Source: Rhizoclosmatium globosum (Eukaryota > Chytridiomycota > Chytridiomycetes > Chytridiales > Chytriomycetaceae). From it: a stretch of 64,000 bases of DNA. The notes below the pieces were generated by a model that did not search any database, was not told the origin of the DNA, and was given only the letters and a program-made list of their open reading frames with translations. Location: contig MCGO01000032.1 in NCBI GenBank assembly GCA_002104985.1, positions 62,001-126,000 on the forward strand. Reading direction: 5' to 3'. A program made the position numbers and the translations under genes. Below are positions 8,902 to 21,802 of this stretch, one piece after another (the stretch's first letter is position 1; each line of letters starts with the position of its first letter).

Positions 8902-11346
8902 ATGCTTCGCCGTCGCATCTCCAAAGTTCTCGTCGCAAACCGCGGCGAAATCGCAGTTCGCGTAATCAAAACGTGTCGGCGCCTGGGCATTTTGACGGTG
9001 GCGGTTTACTCGGACGCAGACGCAAATGCGGTCCATGTGCAAATGGGCGACGAGGCCGTGCACATTGGCCCTGCCGTGGCTGACGGTGACACCCGCGATT
9101 GCATTGATTGTGTGTATTCTGAATGCGAACAGAGAGCTACCTTAATATCTCAACGATAATTGCTGCGTGTTTGAAGACGGGCGCTGATGCTGTCCATCCA
9201 GGTGCCGCCCCCTATTTCAAGCAACATCGCTAAATTCTATAAGGTTACGGATTCCTCTCGGAAAATGCTGCCTTTGCAAAACAGTGTGCGGACAACGGAA
9301 TCATCTTCATTGGGCCACGTCCTGAATCAATTCTGGCTATTGGCGACAAGGTCTTTCAGTATTCTGTATATAGGCTTGAATGATTCTAACGATTCTTTGA
9401 ACGTGTAGATATCTTCAAAAGTGTTGTTGGCATCCAAAGCTCCCCAAGTTCCACTACTGCCTGGATACAACGGAAATGACCAAAGACTTCAAACTTTGTT
9501 GAATGAAGCCCTACGAATTGGATTTCCAGTCCTGTTGAAAGCTTCAGCGGGTGGTGGAGGGAAAGGAATGCGTGTTGTGCGCAACAAAGAGCAGTGAGTT
9601 CCGCGGATTCTGGTTTTGATACAAACATACTCATCCATAATTAGCCTAGAAGAAGAGATAAAAGCTGCGCAAGGAGAAGCACAACGCTCTTTCGGAGACT
9701 CGCGTCTACTGATTGAAAAGTATATTGAGACGGCCAGGCACATTGAAGTTCAGATATTTGGCGATATGCATGGAGATGCCATCTCTATTTTCGAGCGAGA
9801 GTGTTCCGTCCAAAGAAGGCATCAAAAGATTATCGAAGAATGTCCATCCCCTTTCCTCACTCCGTCTCTACGTCAGAGTATGACGTCATCGGCTGTGGCC
9901 ATCACAAATTTGATTTCCTATGTTGGAGCTGGGACTGTTGAGTTCATTGTGGACGGAGCTACTGGAAAGTACTACTTTTTGGAGGTCAACACGCGGTTGC
10001 AAGTTGAACATCCAGTCACGGAAGCTGTCACTGGTCTGGACTTGGTTGCCTTGCAAATTTGGATTGCTCAAGGCGAGTCCTTAAAATCGTTTCTGGAGGT
10101 TCATGGCAACATTTCAATGAAGGTACTCAGGTATTCTGTTCAATCAAAATATTCTGACTATATTCAACGAAAAGGGGCACGCGATTGAATGTCGAATCTA
10201 TGCCGAAGATCCAGGGAATGAATTCTTTCCCGTAACAGGAACTATTTCAAAATTTAGTGTCTCTGATTTGACTGGTGTTCGGTCAGATTCAGGTATCCTC
10301 ACCGGATCTGAAATCACAAGCTATTACGATCCTTTAATCAGCAAGTTGACTGTTCACGCTGAAACACGCGCAGAAGCGATCAGAAAAATGGCATCCGTGT
10401 TACGCGGAGTAGAATTGTTTGGCCTAGCAGCCCATAACGTTGGCTTTTTGGGCAATGTCATCGGCTCTGCCGAGTTTCAAAGTGGGGTGTATGATACAGG
10501 AATTGTTGGACGCCTTATGAAGATAGAATCGAGCGTGGATATGTCTAAACGATTAAGTTATGGCCTTGTTGCAGCAACTATTGTTGGATGGCACTTGAGG
10601 CGAGTCAAAACACGAGATGGACCGTTTCGACGTATTCGATCTGGTTTCCGTAATGTTCCTCATAAGCCCCAAACGTACCAGCTTCAGGATTCAAAAGGCA
10701 CCGTTTATTTCGTAGAATATACGGTTGACGATACAGCTGTGTCACCCGTATTTGAGTTCAAGATACGTTCTAAAAAGGAAGGAAAGGCTGGTGAAGTAGC
10801 GGAGATGCACAGTGGTACTGTGATTCTAACGTCGGCGACGTTCAATAATACTGCAAATTCATACATCAATGGAACAGCACGTATTGCATTGGGTAAGATG
10901 TTTGAAAGTTTGTTCACTTTTCTGTTTTTCTAACTGACTTCAGATGGTGTACAACGATCAATCAGCTTCTCACAATCAGATACCCAAATTTTTGTCCATT
11001 CAAAGGATTGGGAAGGGTATTTCCAGACGTTCAACATTAACGACGTTTTCAAATCAAAAGACTCGTCTGGTGCTGGCCATGGTAGGTTATATCGAGGAAA
11101 GATTTGTCCAACTCAGAACTTGTATTAGATGGTGTTCTAATTTCGCCAATGCCATGCCGTATTATCAGCGTGAATTCAGTTACAGGAAGCAAAGTGAAGC
11201 CAGGCGATGTTATTCTCACAATTGAATCCATGAAGATGGAAACAAAAGTACGTGCGACTGTGGAAGGCGTTGTTACCATTAATGTCAAAGAGGGGGATAT
11301 GTTGAAAGCCGGAGAAGTTGTGGCATTGATTGCCCCCCTTAAATGA
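8902..11346 (+). CDS. Biotin-dependent acyl-CoA carboxylase alpha subunit, probably 3-methylcrotonyl-CoA carboxylase
   Basis: The order is biotin carboxylase N-lobe ([16 protein letters not shown]), ATP-grasp domain ([40 protein letters not shown]), C-lobe ([20 protein letters not shown]), linker, and a C-terminal biotinyl domain with ESMKMET around the acceptor lysine. At roughly 700 residues it fits the alpha subunit of methylcrotonyl- or propionyl-CoA carboxylase; MCC is the more likely from layout and the presence in fungi. It would act in the mitochondrial matrix in leucine breakdown. Clear GT-AG introns include 9202-9243 and 9351-9408. The first intron (about 9096-9132) lacks a normal donor that keeps the frame, and one more base seems to be missing near 11100. 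The partner beta subunit is not in the window. Confidence 0.88.
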
Positions 11347-11557
11347 TAGAACTGTTGTTTCTCTTTTGAATAATGGGATTTCCACGGTCTTTAAAAAATT
11401 TGGATTGTCAATCACTTTTCCTCACACACCAATCGTGACGACCACATTAGCGTATCCAAGCCTACTTTGACCTGTTTATTGCCCTGACACTGACTTGATT
11501 GGTGTGAAAGAAGATTGACGCGTTATTCGAGCAAACTCAAACCCAAACCCACCGAAA

Positions 11558-14344
11558 ATGGAGCAAGTTGGCGTTGCCAATACCCCCCGAGTAGATAAAG
11601 GGGCTCTTTTACCTCACGATACATCAGAAACTTGGTTCGATCATTTCAGGTCCTTCTATTTGATTCCGGAAGGTCCGTTTATGGCCAACTGGGACAGATG
11701 GATGGTTTTTCTCGTGATCATCAACTGTATCCTCCTTTCTTTCATGGCCGCTTTTCGCCAGCATACTGTGGCTGGATATGTAGTCGGATATTTATTGATG
11801 CGTTCTGTCTGCAGATATATTTATAAAACTGCATGTCGCGTATTTGCAGGGAGGATTCTGGGTTGTGTTTCCACGAGATATGGCCTACAACTATATAGCG
11901 TCTCCGGACTTCAAATATGATGTTGCTAGCAACTTGTTTTTCTTGGACTTGATCGCACTTGCTTATGGTGTTGGAACTGAAAGATCTCTTTACGTATTGA
12001 GTTTGATTCGGCTCGTTAAAATGATTCGAGGTGTAAGGATTGTGAGCTACTTCCATAAGCAAGAAAAGAAGCTGCACGCGTCGTTTTTGGTGCAGATTCT
12101 CAAGTTCGTGAGTTTCTTGCTCACTGCGACGCATAATTTCGCATGCATTTGGTTTGCGATTGCTTGTCCGGAAGGAAACGGGACTACTTGTAACTCGCCA
12201 TCTTGGGTGGAAACTGAAGAGCTTATTCGTCCGAAGGACTTGAATATACCTAATCGTCCAGACATTATGACAGTTCCTTTGACCGACCTCGGTTTTATAA
12301 CGCAACTACCGACAACATATTGCTATTCAATATATTGGACTGGTGAGTTTGGTTGCGTTGAATGCTCGTGTCATTTACATCATTACTTCAGTCACAACGA
12401 TGACTACAACAGGTTACGGTGATATTAGGCCGGCTAATGACGCAGAACGCCTATTTTCTATGCTCACTATGACTTGTGGTACCTTTTTCTTTGGATATAT
12501 CTCAGGTTTGAAGAGAAAGTTTTGTGTGTCAGCAATCTAAGTAGATTGACACAGGTACTATCGCCTCGGCACTTTCCAACATGGATTCTCGACGTGTATC
12601 GTATCAACAAAAGATGGATGCTGTTCGACAATACATGAGCGACCGTAATATGGACGCGGATATGCAAGAGCGTGTGTTGGATTATTACGATACATTTGGG
12701 AAAGGAATAAGGGTATTGACGTTAGAAACTTGTTTGATGATATGCCGAGTACATTTAAAGGAGAAGTGGCTTTGAGTTTGAACAATGCCATCATAGACAA
12801 GGTAAATTTATTTCAATCTTGACAGACAGAACATTAATTAAACTTAATTGCAGGCTGCCATTTTCAAAAAATGTTCTAATGGATTTAGAAGACTGATTGC
12901 CATTCATATGAAGCTCTATCTGTTCACTGCAAATGAATACGTAATTCACAAAGATGACTTGGGAACCGAAATGTTTTTCATCACACAAGGTCGTATTGAT
13001 GTATATGCTACCCAAGACTTGCGACGACCGACGTCGTCTCTCATTGAAGGCGCTTACTTTGGTATGTCATATGAGCCAATTGGAACCTACTTACTTATAT
13101 TTAACTTAAGGTGAATTCCAAATCATCTTGGATTATCGTCACGAATACTCAGCTCGTTGTGTTTGTAACACGGATATCTATGTCTTGAGAAAGGAAGATC
13201 TCGACTTTGCATTTTCGTGCTATCCTGAAGACCGCGATCTCGTAAAACAGGCGACTGAAGAACGATATAAACAAGCACAGAGTGCCAAAAAATCGAGGAA
13301 AGCAAAAACTGAGGAGATTGATTTGGAAGATGAAGAAAGTATTCAACAAGCGTCTCCACCTGCGAAAGACGCGAAAGGGCGACGACAGAGTTTAATGCCG
13401 TTGGGACTATTTAGCAAGACTCAATCAAAGGAGGCTTTACATTCAGACCACCAAATGCCTGCAACAGCCCCTAACTCTGCAACAAGGGCAAGTTTAATGC
13501 AGGATATATTCAAAGGACGAAGATCGAGTAACATGAATGATATTGAGAGACAGAGCGGTGGTTCAATGAGCCCTACCATGAAGCGATTGTCAACCGAGAA
13601 TCAAGGACTCTCAAGTTCAAATGAACTGAAAAAGACCAACCTCGGTCCAAAAGATTTGACGACAGTACCGGAAGCAACAACTCCTCAAAGTGTACGTCAT
13701 AGCGTTGCAAATTCAAGTGTCGCGGGAATACCTCCACATTCTCGAGTACCTACTGGGTCAGAGAAGCCCGACTTACCCAGTGGAAGCTTTATGCCAGGAA
13801 TCTTACGACGAACGAAATCACAAAAGTCAACCAAAGCATTGAACAAAGACGAAGAAGAAGGATCACGGCAGGCCAAGAAGAGCCATCTTCCGTCCTCTCA
13901 GCTGGTTCAGTCTTGGAATCAGATTCTACACACCAAAATAAGCCTCGAGCACTATCACTGAAAGGATCACAAAGTAAATTATTTACTCCCATCAAAGAGT
14001 CCGACGAACCACCTGTGCCTGTAAACAACTTTTCTCGAAAGAACTCAGAAAATACAATGAAGCCGCCACAGCCTGGTCCTCAACTGAGTTCCTCAACATC
14101 AAATGACACCAATACTCAACCAAATGTAGTCCACCCAGGCGCTGCTCCTCAGGTTTCATCGCAAACTACCGGTGCTCAAAATTCCTTGACACAACACACT
14201 GTACAAATCGAACCAACTGATGTAAAACCCACCAATGTTGTAGCTGCAACATCAGAAAATCCATTAGTTGCGCTGGAGAAGAAAGAACAAGGTCCACGCC
14301 AAAGCCGAGAAGATGTATCAGAGAAGAAACCAGACATACCATGA
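11558..14344 (+). CDS. Voltage/cyclic-nucleotide-type K+ channel (CNG/HCN/EAG superfamily)
   Basis: A six-TM channel with S1 at the N-terminus (WMVFLVIINCILLSF), an S4 bearing regularly spaced Arg/Lys (IRLVKMIRGVR), S5 with SFLLTATHNFACIWF, and a pore TTMTTTGYGD whose GYGD filter predicts K+ selectivity. A C-linker (KMDAVRQYMSDR, RVLDYYD, IDVRNLFDDMPS type) leads to a cyclic-nucleotide-binding homology domain (about 12900-13200: FFITQGRIDVYA, GAYFG). In the phosphate-binding cassette the usual Arg-Thr/Ser-Ala is replaced by residues around HEYSAR. A long Ser/Pro/Gln-rich tail follows. At least five short introns are visible; one is inside the pore helix region. The tail changes frame once near 13900. 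Such channels serve light or cyclic-nucleotide responses in blastocladialean zoospores; that role here is inference. Confidence 0.88.
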
Positions 14345-14550
14345 ATGTTATAGCCTTTGTTTATTAATTTTTAATACGTTTGTTTTTTTCTTTATATCGT
14401 TTTTTTTTTTATGTTTTGACTACTGGGTCCTTGCAAGTCGTGTTTCAAAGAGTAAAAAATAATAATCCAAGCTTATATTTGACCGTTTTATGTTACGTTA
14501 ACTTTAAAGAATGAAAAGTGAACTGAAAGAGAAGAGAAATACGACGGACT

Positions 14551-16586
14551 TCAAGGATCAGATTTGTAGTCCATGCTTCTCCTGCAATCACCAAAACTAT
14601 TAGAAAAATCAAAGACTGAGCAAGTGCTCACCTTGGACTGCGTTTCGCCCTCTTTGTCTCAATATCAAGCAACTCTCGGTACCTCTGCTCTGCCAACTTC
14701 TCCGCCAACTCTTCACGATGATTCAACCGATTCGCTTCTCTCTTCCTCTCCTCCACTTGCTCCATCTGAGCTTCAAGCGATCCACGGTACGACTGCATCA
14801 AAGCCTCCTTACGTTCCTTGTCAAGAGCTTCCAAGTGATTTGCAATCTCGATTTGGCGGAGGATTTGTTCACGTTCAAGCGGGTTTGTTCTTGGCGTTGG
14901 CGGTTTTGTTCAACTTTTTTTTTTGGATTGAACAAGGATGAGTGTGTTGGAACGATTCTAAGAAAGGGAGGGACTTACGGGAGTATTTGAGTTGGTCTCG
15001 ACGACCCGAGAGGACTTCCACCATCAACTTATCACGAGCTCGTTGTTCTTTGTTCCATTTCTCGGCACGAGCGTTCCACAACTACCGATTCACAAGTTTC
15101 AGACCTCACCCCCAAAAAACCAGGCAACAGAAAAACAAACCTTATCACCCTCAGCCTTCTCCATCCTCGCAATCTCTTGATCCCTCTCCCTCTCCAACCT
15201 CCGTTGCTCCAAAAGATGCTCCCGATAAATCTGCATCTCCTTCCTCAACTCAGTACGACGGCGGCTTTGAGCCTCCTTTTCCGCCGCGTCGAGCGCAAGT
15301 ACATCTGAAACGATTTTAATGTCTTGTTCGAGGGACAACTGGATTTCGTTGGCGCGGGCTTGGAGGCGGAGGGAGTTGAATTTGTCGAGTTGCTCGCGCA
15401 TGGCTTTTTGGTCTTGTTCTTTGCGGAGGAGGTTTCGTTGGTCTTCGAGTTTACGCATTTGCATTTCTTGGCGCTGGGGATTTTTTTAGTGTGTTTGAGA
15501 GACTATGCGGATAAGGGAAAAGAGTTCTACCATCAAAAGTGCTTCTTCTTGCTTCAATCTCTCTTCCTCGGCTTGTTGAGCGCGTAGTTGCGTGAGTTGA
15601 CTGTCAAGCATAGCCACAGTGATGGCGTTCATTTCACGCAACTGGTTTCGTTCACGATCTTCACGCGCAATCTTTTTCTGACGGTCTTGTTCCCAGAGTT
15701 GAGCAAAGAACTTCTTTTCTGAGGTAATGGGATGATTTTCAGTAAGAATCTCCTTTGATATGACAATAAGTCACCTTCTTCATCTTTCAAATGCTTGATT
15801 CGGTGTTCCTCCAGTTGTGCTCCGCGCTCTTTGGTCACCTTCTCTACCAGCACTTTACTCTCAATAGCCCGTAACTCATCACACTCGTTCCTGCATAAAA
15901 CGTTTAGCACACAACCAACCAAAACAAACAAAACAAACAAACATACTAACCTCCACCGCTGCAGCATTTTAGCTTCACAGATTTTCTTCCGTTCCGCTTC
16001 TCGCTTAGATCGCAGCTCTTCGCGACGAATCTTCATTTTCTCAAGCACTGTTTCACGCGTTTCCTCGCTGTTGAGTAGGTCTTTGGAGTGTCGCTCGTCG
16101 TCGTGTTGAAGAAGAGCTCGGAGGCTGAGAATTTTTCAATGTCGTATCAGTAATTCTGGAGTTCAAGAATAGGGGCATACCGGTCTCGACGCGCTTCCAA
16201 ATGCGCCAACACTTGTCCCTTCATTTCATCAACTCTTCTCGCAATTTGTTTCTGTTTAATTGTGATTGCTGTTGTTTCTTCAAAGGCCGACTGAAGGGAT
16301 GAAGGGAGCGAGCGACATGTTAGAATTTGTGAGTCGCAGTGATCAAAAAAAAAGGGTGTGTATAATATACTTGAAGAGATGTGGTGGCGTAGTAATGAGT
16401 CGTCTCTCTCATTTTCGAGCGTTGTTCTTCTTCGCGACGGCGGTTCACAATCAGAAAGTCGCTGTTACGGCCGGGACGACCACCAGGTCTCTGAGTATGG
16501 TATAAGTTGCAGCGGTTAGTGTGATGGGTGGGTTCTGATAACCAAAAACCAACCATCGCCGTCATTGATTCTCCTAACATGGCCAT
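14551..16586 (-). CDS. CFAP53: Cilia- and flagella-associated protein 53 (CFAP53/CCDC11)
   Basis: Almost the whole protein is charged coiled coil. The order of blocks matches CFAP53: an N-terminal FLIVNRRREEE segment, ARRVDEMKGQ, the conserved FFAQLWEQDRQKKIAREDR, then LEQDIKIVSD, EMQIYREHLLEQRR and ARDKLMVEVLSGRRDQL, and a final Arg-rich coil. CFAP53 is a microtubule inner protein of axonemal doublets, so its presence points to a motile flagellum. About seven short introns were seen; the last joins the coil to a nine-residue tail ending near 14551. The ATG at 16586 begins a short first exon. Confidence 0.82.
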
Positions 16587-17041
16587 TTTGAAGAGGGTTC
16601 TACAAGCGTATATACAGTTTAAACGGTATTAGAGTATAGTACAATCTGTCTGGGAGAGAAAGAAGGCGCCGCGAGTCTAGAGTTGTGGGCAAAGATTTCG
16701 ATTGGGAAGGAATGACTTTCAAAAATTTTTGTTGGACTGAACGCGATTTTCATTCGTCTTTGTCCAGAAAGTGGAAGGAAGAAAAGAGGAAGAGTGTATG
16801 CATCTATGTGCTGCGGCCCGTGCAGATATGGGGAAAACTAATGGTATGGGTTTGTTACATATGCACAACTGAAAAATAAGATAATTGCGAAGTGAACCCG
16901 TTAAACTTTTAATAGTCCTCTTTATTTTCAAGGCCATGTGAAGGGTGGGTGTTTTAGTTGTGAGAAACTCGGATAAAAATGAATGAAAGGAAAAGGGTTG
17001 GACAGTAGCCATTTCTCTCGCAATTTCCGTTCTTTTTTCTT
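16587..17041. other. 455-bp spacer between CFAP53 and QCR2
   Basis: No coding motif was seen on either strand; small open frames (for example near 16685-16879) have unremarkable composition. It should contain the CFAP53 promoter and the QCR2 3' end. Confidence 0.6.
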
Positions 17042-18525
17042 TTAGAGCTCATCGGCGTATGGAAGCTTGTTCAAGTCACCGTAAGAAACAACAGAAGCCT
17101 TGCTCGAGAGCAAAGCCTGAGCAGCCTGAGCAACCTCTGAAGCACTCACTCTCGAAATCTCAGCCGCCAATTCCGCAACAGTCACAAAGTTTCCAGAAGC
17201 AAGAACCTGGCGAGCAATATCAGCGACAAGCTCGTCGCGGCTCTGACCCAATTCGTAATCCACAATAGCAATCTTCTTGGCACGGGCCAAGTCAGCGTCT
17301 GAGACGGAGGAGGCGGCACGCTTCACGGCTTCAACAGACTTTTGGGCGACTGACTTCACGTTGGATGCGTTTCCTTGGATGTGGAGACCGAAAAGACCGG
17401 CATCGGTGTAGGAAGTTTGGAAGGCAGAGACGTTGGTGCCTGGGGCGGCAGCAGCGGCAAGGAGACCAGTGGCTCCAGAGGTAGCTCCCCACTTAACGCG
17501 GTGGGAGCCGTCAAGGAGGGCACGGAGGACGAGGGCAGTTGCGTAGGATTTTGTGTTTGTGAAAGCGGCGGACTTGAATCCGATAGCAAGGTGGGAGGCG
17601 GAAGAAGATCCTGCAATGCGGACTTCACCACCGTAGTAGGAGGAGGCAGTTTGGGAGGCAGAGGAGGTGGATGGGATGGAGAATCCTTCAAAGGCAGAGT
17701 TGACGAGGGCTTCGAGCTCTTCGTGGGCGACACCAGAACCAACAACGGCAATGTTGTCAGCGGTGAAGTGGGAGGCAGCAAAGGCCTGGAGATCAGCACG
17801 CTTCAAGTGGTGGAGCGCGTCAGGGGTGGCAAAGAGGGAGTTTCCAAGGCCACGACGGAAGGCAACTGAGTGAAGAGAGTCGAGGACGCGGGTGGTTGGG
17901 TCTTCAAGGGAAGCGGCGGTTTCAGCTTCAACGCCTGGGATGGCATCAAGGAACTCGTATGGCTGGAAGGAAGGGTTGAAGACCTGTGACACGAGGCCTG
18001 GAACGACATCGACACTGTTGATCAGGTTAGCTCTTTCGCCTTATTTGATCAAGATACGATACGCACAGATCGTCACGGAGGAAGGACGAGGCGATGAGGG
18101 TGTTCTCGCGGGAAACGGCAGTGTAGAGGGTGTTTCCGCGGAGCTCAAACTCGCGGACGGCACGAACAACGTTGTCGCCAGGACGTGCCTGATAGTTAGA
18201 GATTGATTGTTAGGCATTTACTCAAAGGGCACTAGAGTGCTAGAGTCCCAGAGTCCAACAACGAACGCACCCTGATCAACGAGGCCTTGAGCAAGTGGGC
18301 CACGCCGGCCTTCGCCTCGTGTCTCGCACCAGCGCCAACAACAACGGCGACCTGCGACGCCGGTCCGCGTCCGTCGAGCGTCGCAATCTTGACGCCGTTT
18401 GCCGCAGAAGTGACCGACTTGACCGCGGCGGGCGCTGACGACACCTGGTCGCCAACGCGCTTGTACGACACGGCGGACGTGGCAATGGCGAAGCTGCGGC
18501 GCTGTTGAAGTGTGTTTCGGAGCAT
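17042..18525 (-). CDS. QCR2: Cytochrome bc1 complex core protein 2 (ubiquinol-cytochrome c reductase subunit 2)
   Basis: An M16 peptidase-fold protein of roughly 450 residues. The first exon (18525 to about 18190) encodes an Arg/Ser-rich mitochondrial presequence (MLRNTLQQRRSFAIATS) and the VAVVVGAGARHE strand. The zinc site HxxEH of active M16 peptidases is not conserved (AGVAHLLKA), as expected for a core subunit and not for a processing peptidase. The large last exon carries the C-terminal M16 half, with LALDGS-type LLDGSHRVKWG and many Ala/Ser-rich helices. It acts in the inner mitochondrial membrane in complex III. Codon use is strongly biased and GC-rich, as usual for highly expressed genes. 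It diverges from the next gene with about 80 bp between start codons. Confidence 0.87.
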
Positions 18526-18604
18526 TCTTCTGAGTTGGTTGGTTGGTGGTGGTGGTGGTTGGTGGATCGAGGAAAAACGAAAAGTGACTCAAACAATTCA
18601 AAGA

Positions 18605-21600
18605 ATGTACTCTACCCAACGCGTACCAACTGATCCATACAGAATATCTAGTCCTACTCACAAGAAAACCTCGGTTTATACCACTCTGCCACCTTCAGAA
18701 GATCCTCATGCAGTCTCAAAACGCGCCTCTCTCGCTGCAAAAGTACTCGCAGGCTCCCTCAAAAAAGGAATCTTTCTTGTTGGCAACGGGCATTCTCACA
18801 TAACTCCTCAATTCTCGCGTCGAATTCCATTGGATTGGGGCCTGGATGGTGAATCAAAGCCGGAAACTGTCGCAGAAGCAGTTGAACGGAGAGTGAACGC
18901 AGTTGAACAGCATCAAACTGACAAAGAACATGATCAAAAGTGGAAACAATCTATAGCAACTCATATGATGCGACCCGATATTGAAAAGAATGTTGATTCA
19001 GGCTCTGCCACTCCTCCAAGTCAACCCAAACAAACAACAACTGACAAACTGCTCCAACTTCAACTCAACCAAAACAGACTATTCCAATAGGTACATACAG
19101 ATACCTAAAATACAATCTTGGTCTAACTCCGAGACAGAGGAAACATGGATCAAAGATATCATAGCAGAAAAGACCTCTACAACACAGTCTCATCCACATG
19201 ACTTTCCGATCCGCTTCACAATACATCCATTATCATCAACTATTCCGCATCATACCCTCAATGTTACAGAATCACTCTCAAAGCACCCCTCCAAGATGCA
19301 TTCTTTCATTGGACATTCTTGTGCCATCCCTTCAATTTTAGAACGATGGTTAAAAATATGGGGTGGAAGATTCCATCAGATACAAAAGATGAAGATGGAG
19401 CAACAGATCCCATGACGCGTGCGTTTGAAGGGTTTGGTAAAGTGTTGAAAGACAGGGTACGTCAGTGTTTGCAGGATCCGCAACGGTGAGCGACTTTGTC
19501 TCCGATATGATCAGTATTAACATATTATGAAGATTTAAAATGACGTTGGAAGTATTTGAGCCTCACGACTTGTTGATTCTCAATTTCATTGAAATTGTGA
19601 GTGGGTACCGTAAAGTGTCGATCCTTAGTCTCGAGTTTGTTCCTTCCCATGGTCAGAAGTGGTTTCAGATATACGGGTCGACTACGAAAGGACTAGGGTT
19701 GGTTTACTTGATATGTCATTACACTTAATCATCATCCTTCAGGCACACTATTCCAACGTTCATAATGCGCTGGTTCAATCGTTGGATATTGTATCAAAAT
19801 ATCATCCTACACTGTTATTGACAGGAGGAGTACCTGATCCATTGCAACCTGAGCAAGTAAGTCCTTGGAAGGACTTGGTTCAAGACTTGTTGCAACCAAC
19901 GTCAGCGGAGGGCCGTATATTGTCAAGTGATGAGAAAATGATGCGAACAAAGATGTTTGTATTGTTGACTCTGCCAAAAGATGAAACTCTTGAATGTAAG
20001 AGCACATTCTGCGGGGACAACGTTAAACATGAACTATCCCAGCCGTTTTTACCAAAACTATGACGATCCCTATTCAAGGATATCACGGTGCATCTAATCA
20101 CCATGAAGACTTTAGAATCACCTTCACTTTTTATGCAAAGGTCAAGCAAACCTTCTTATTCTCGCCTCAAACTAACACATCAAACAGAAATACAAAAAGA
20201 ATCCACCATCCTCCTACTTCATAGTCCTCAGCACATCCCAAGACATTTTCCTAAACTTCACGTCCCAAGAAATAACACCATCCGTCTTCCACAACATGAC
20301 ATCCCACTTGACACTCTCAACCCCAGAGCCACACCCAAAATACCACGCTTCACAAACAGCCCCCCCCGCCGCGACGAAGCTGAAGCCGAAGCCCGCCGTA
20401 AAGGAAGAACAGACGCGTTCGGGTTCCATCCAGGCGAAGGCGTCGGCGGCGGCGTCATTGGCGTTCTCGCAAACGATTTCCTTCGAGGCTGTGAAGAAGA
20501 TCCCGGACGATACAGTGTCCTCTTGAAAATCCGGAACCCGCCTCCCACGCGTGACATAAACCGGGGTAATGAGTCCAAGAAAGAGAATCTGGATGGATCT
20601 GTGGTGCGAGGGTGTTGATTGGGTTATTTCTGATGAGGTGGGAGGGAGACGGTTACATCTGGGGTTCTGCCGCCGACGTCGAGGCAGATTGATAGTGTTC
20701 GGAAACTATACATACGCGGATTCGGGAGTTGCATGGGTTGACGGCGAGGAATCCTCCGGATTTGAGGAGGGCAAAGTTGGTGTTTAGTGAGACTGTGATG
20801 TATCGGCGGAGAGATGTGTTGGAGATTATGTTTACGGAGACGGCGAGGGAACATGTGCAGGTTGAGGTGAAGGAACGGTATGCCGGTTGAAGGTTGGTTG
20901 ATAATTCGACTTTTGATCAAACTCTGAACAGACTGAAATGACTGGGTTCAGTACCGCCTTGATACACTCTATGATACTGTTCGCCGGAAGAATCCTGCTT
21001 TGATGGCTACACTTGGGAAAATCCCAGTCCCGCGACATTCTTTGGCCGCCCTTCAGTCGCCTCAAAACTAGTCGATGAACTGAAATTAGACCCTGCAGTA
21101 CCTATTCTGGAACCAGAAACAAAAGACCCTCCGAATCGCCAACGCGAATCCGTGGAACAAACAGACCTGTAATTGTTGTAACGAAGCCCATTGTCTCCAA
21201 AGAAGTCATTCACGATATCGATGACCCGTATAAAGTTGGAAGACGCGGACAGTTGAATCCTCATATTGTCCGAGGTCCTCGATTACCTTCGAAAATCCCC
21301 ATCATGCCACCGCCACTGACTGAGAGCAGGAGGCACAAGAAAAAAGTTTCTAGCAGAGTCTATGATGTACATCTCCAACGGTCCAGGAGTAATTCTCCAA
21401 GCCGAACTTCCAGTCGAAGAAGTCCCTCTCCTAATAGATCAACATCTATCATCCTCAACTTGACGACCCAACGGAATCATGTTTGAATCATTTATCCAAT
21501 CAGAAATCAATCTGACAAAACGAGCGTTGGGAAACCTGATGTTGGATCACGTCCTAGCTCTGTGTTGAGAACAAGACCTGGGTCGCAATTGAGTATCCGA

Positions 21601-21768
21601 ACTGGATCTAGGCTCTCCACGAAGAGAGGAGTTTCACCGTACAGAGAAACAAAGTTCAGACCATCACCAACTCCAAGCGTCCGCCCTTGGCCCGAAGCAA
21701 ATTCCCACAAGCATCACGAGGATCCCATAATCGCTATTTATTCCCACCAAATCCAATCCCCCACCTAA
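18605..21768 (+). CDS. Unidentified multi-exon protein (possibly two genes)
   Basis: The first exon (18605 to about 18970) encodes a basic N-terminus with SKRASLAAKVLAGSLKK. Later open segments with protein-like composition are near 19180-19490 (FHWTFLCHPFNFRTMVKNMG), 19535-19600 (LEVFEPHDLLILNFIEI), 19743-20000 (HYSNVHNALVQSLDIVSKYH), 20080-20520, 20700-20890 (RRRDVLEIMFTETA), 20995-21090 (TFFGRPSVASKL), 21165-21480 and 21535-21768, ending in a Ser/Arg/Pro-rich basic tail. Introns of about 45-70 nt with GT-AG ends can be placed between most segments, but no complete gene model could be built by eye and at least one stop must be crossed. I do not recognise the family. All segments lie on one strand and the spacing fits one gene. 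Confidence 0.45.
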
Positions 21769-21802
21769 AACGCATTAAATAAACCATCCAACAGAAAGAG
21801 TT

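Noticed and set aside
17375..17869. Long Gly/Val/Glu-rich plus-strand open frame
   Set aside because: It is antisense to QCR2, whose minus-strand frame has clear homology; the composition is a by-product of biased codons.
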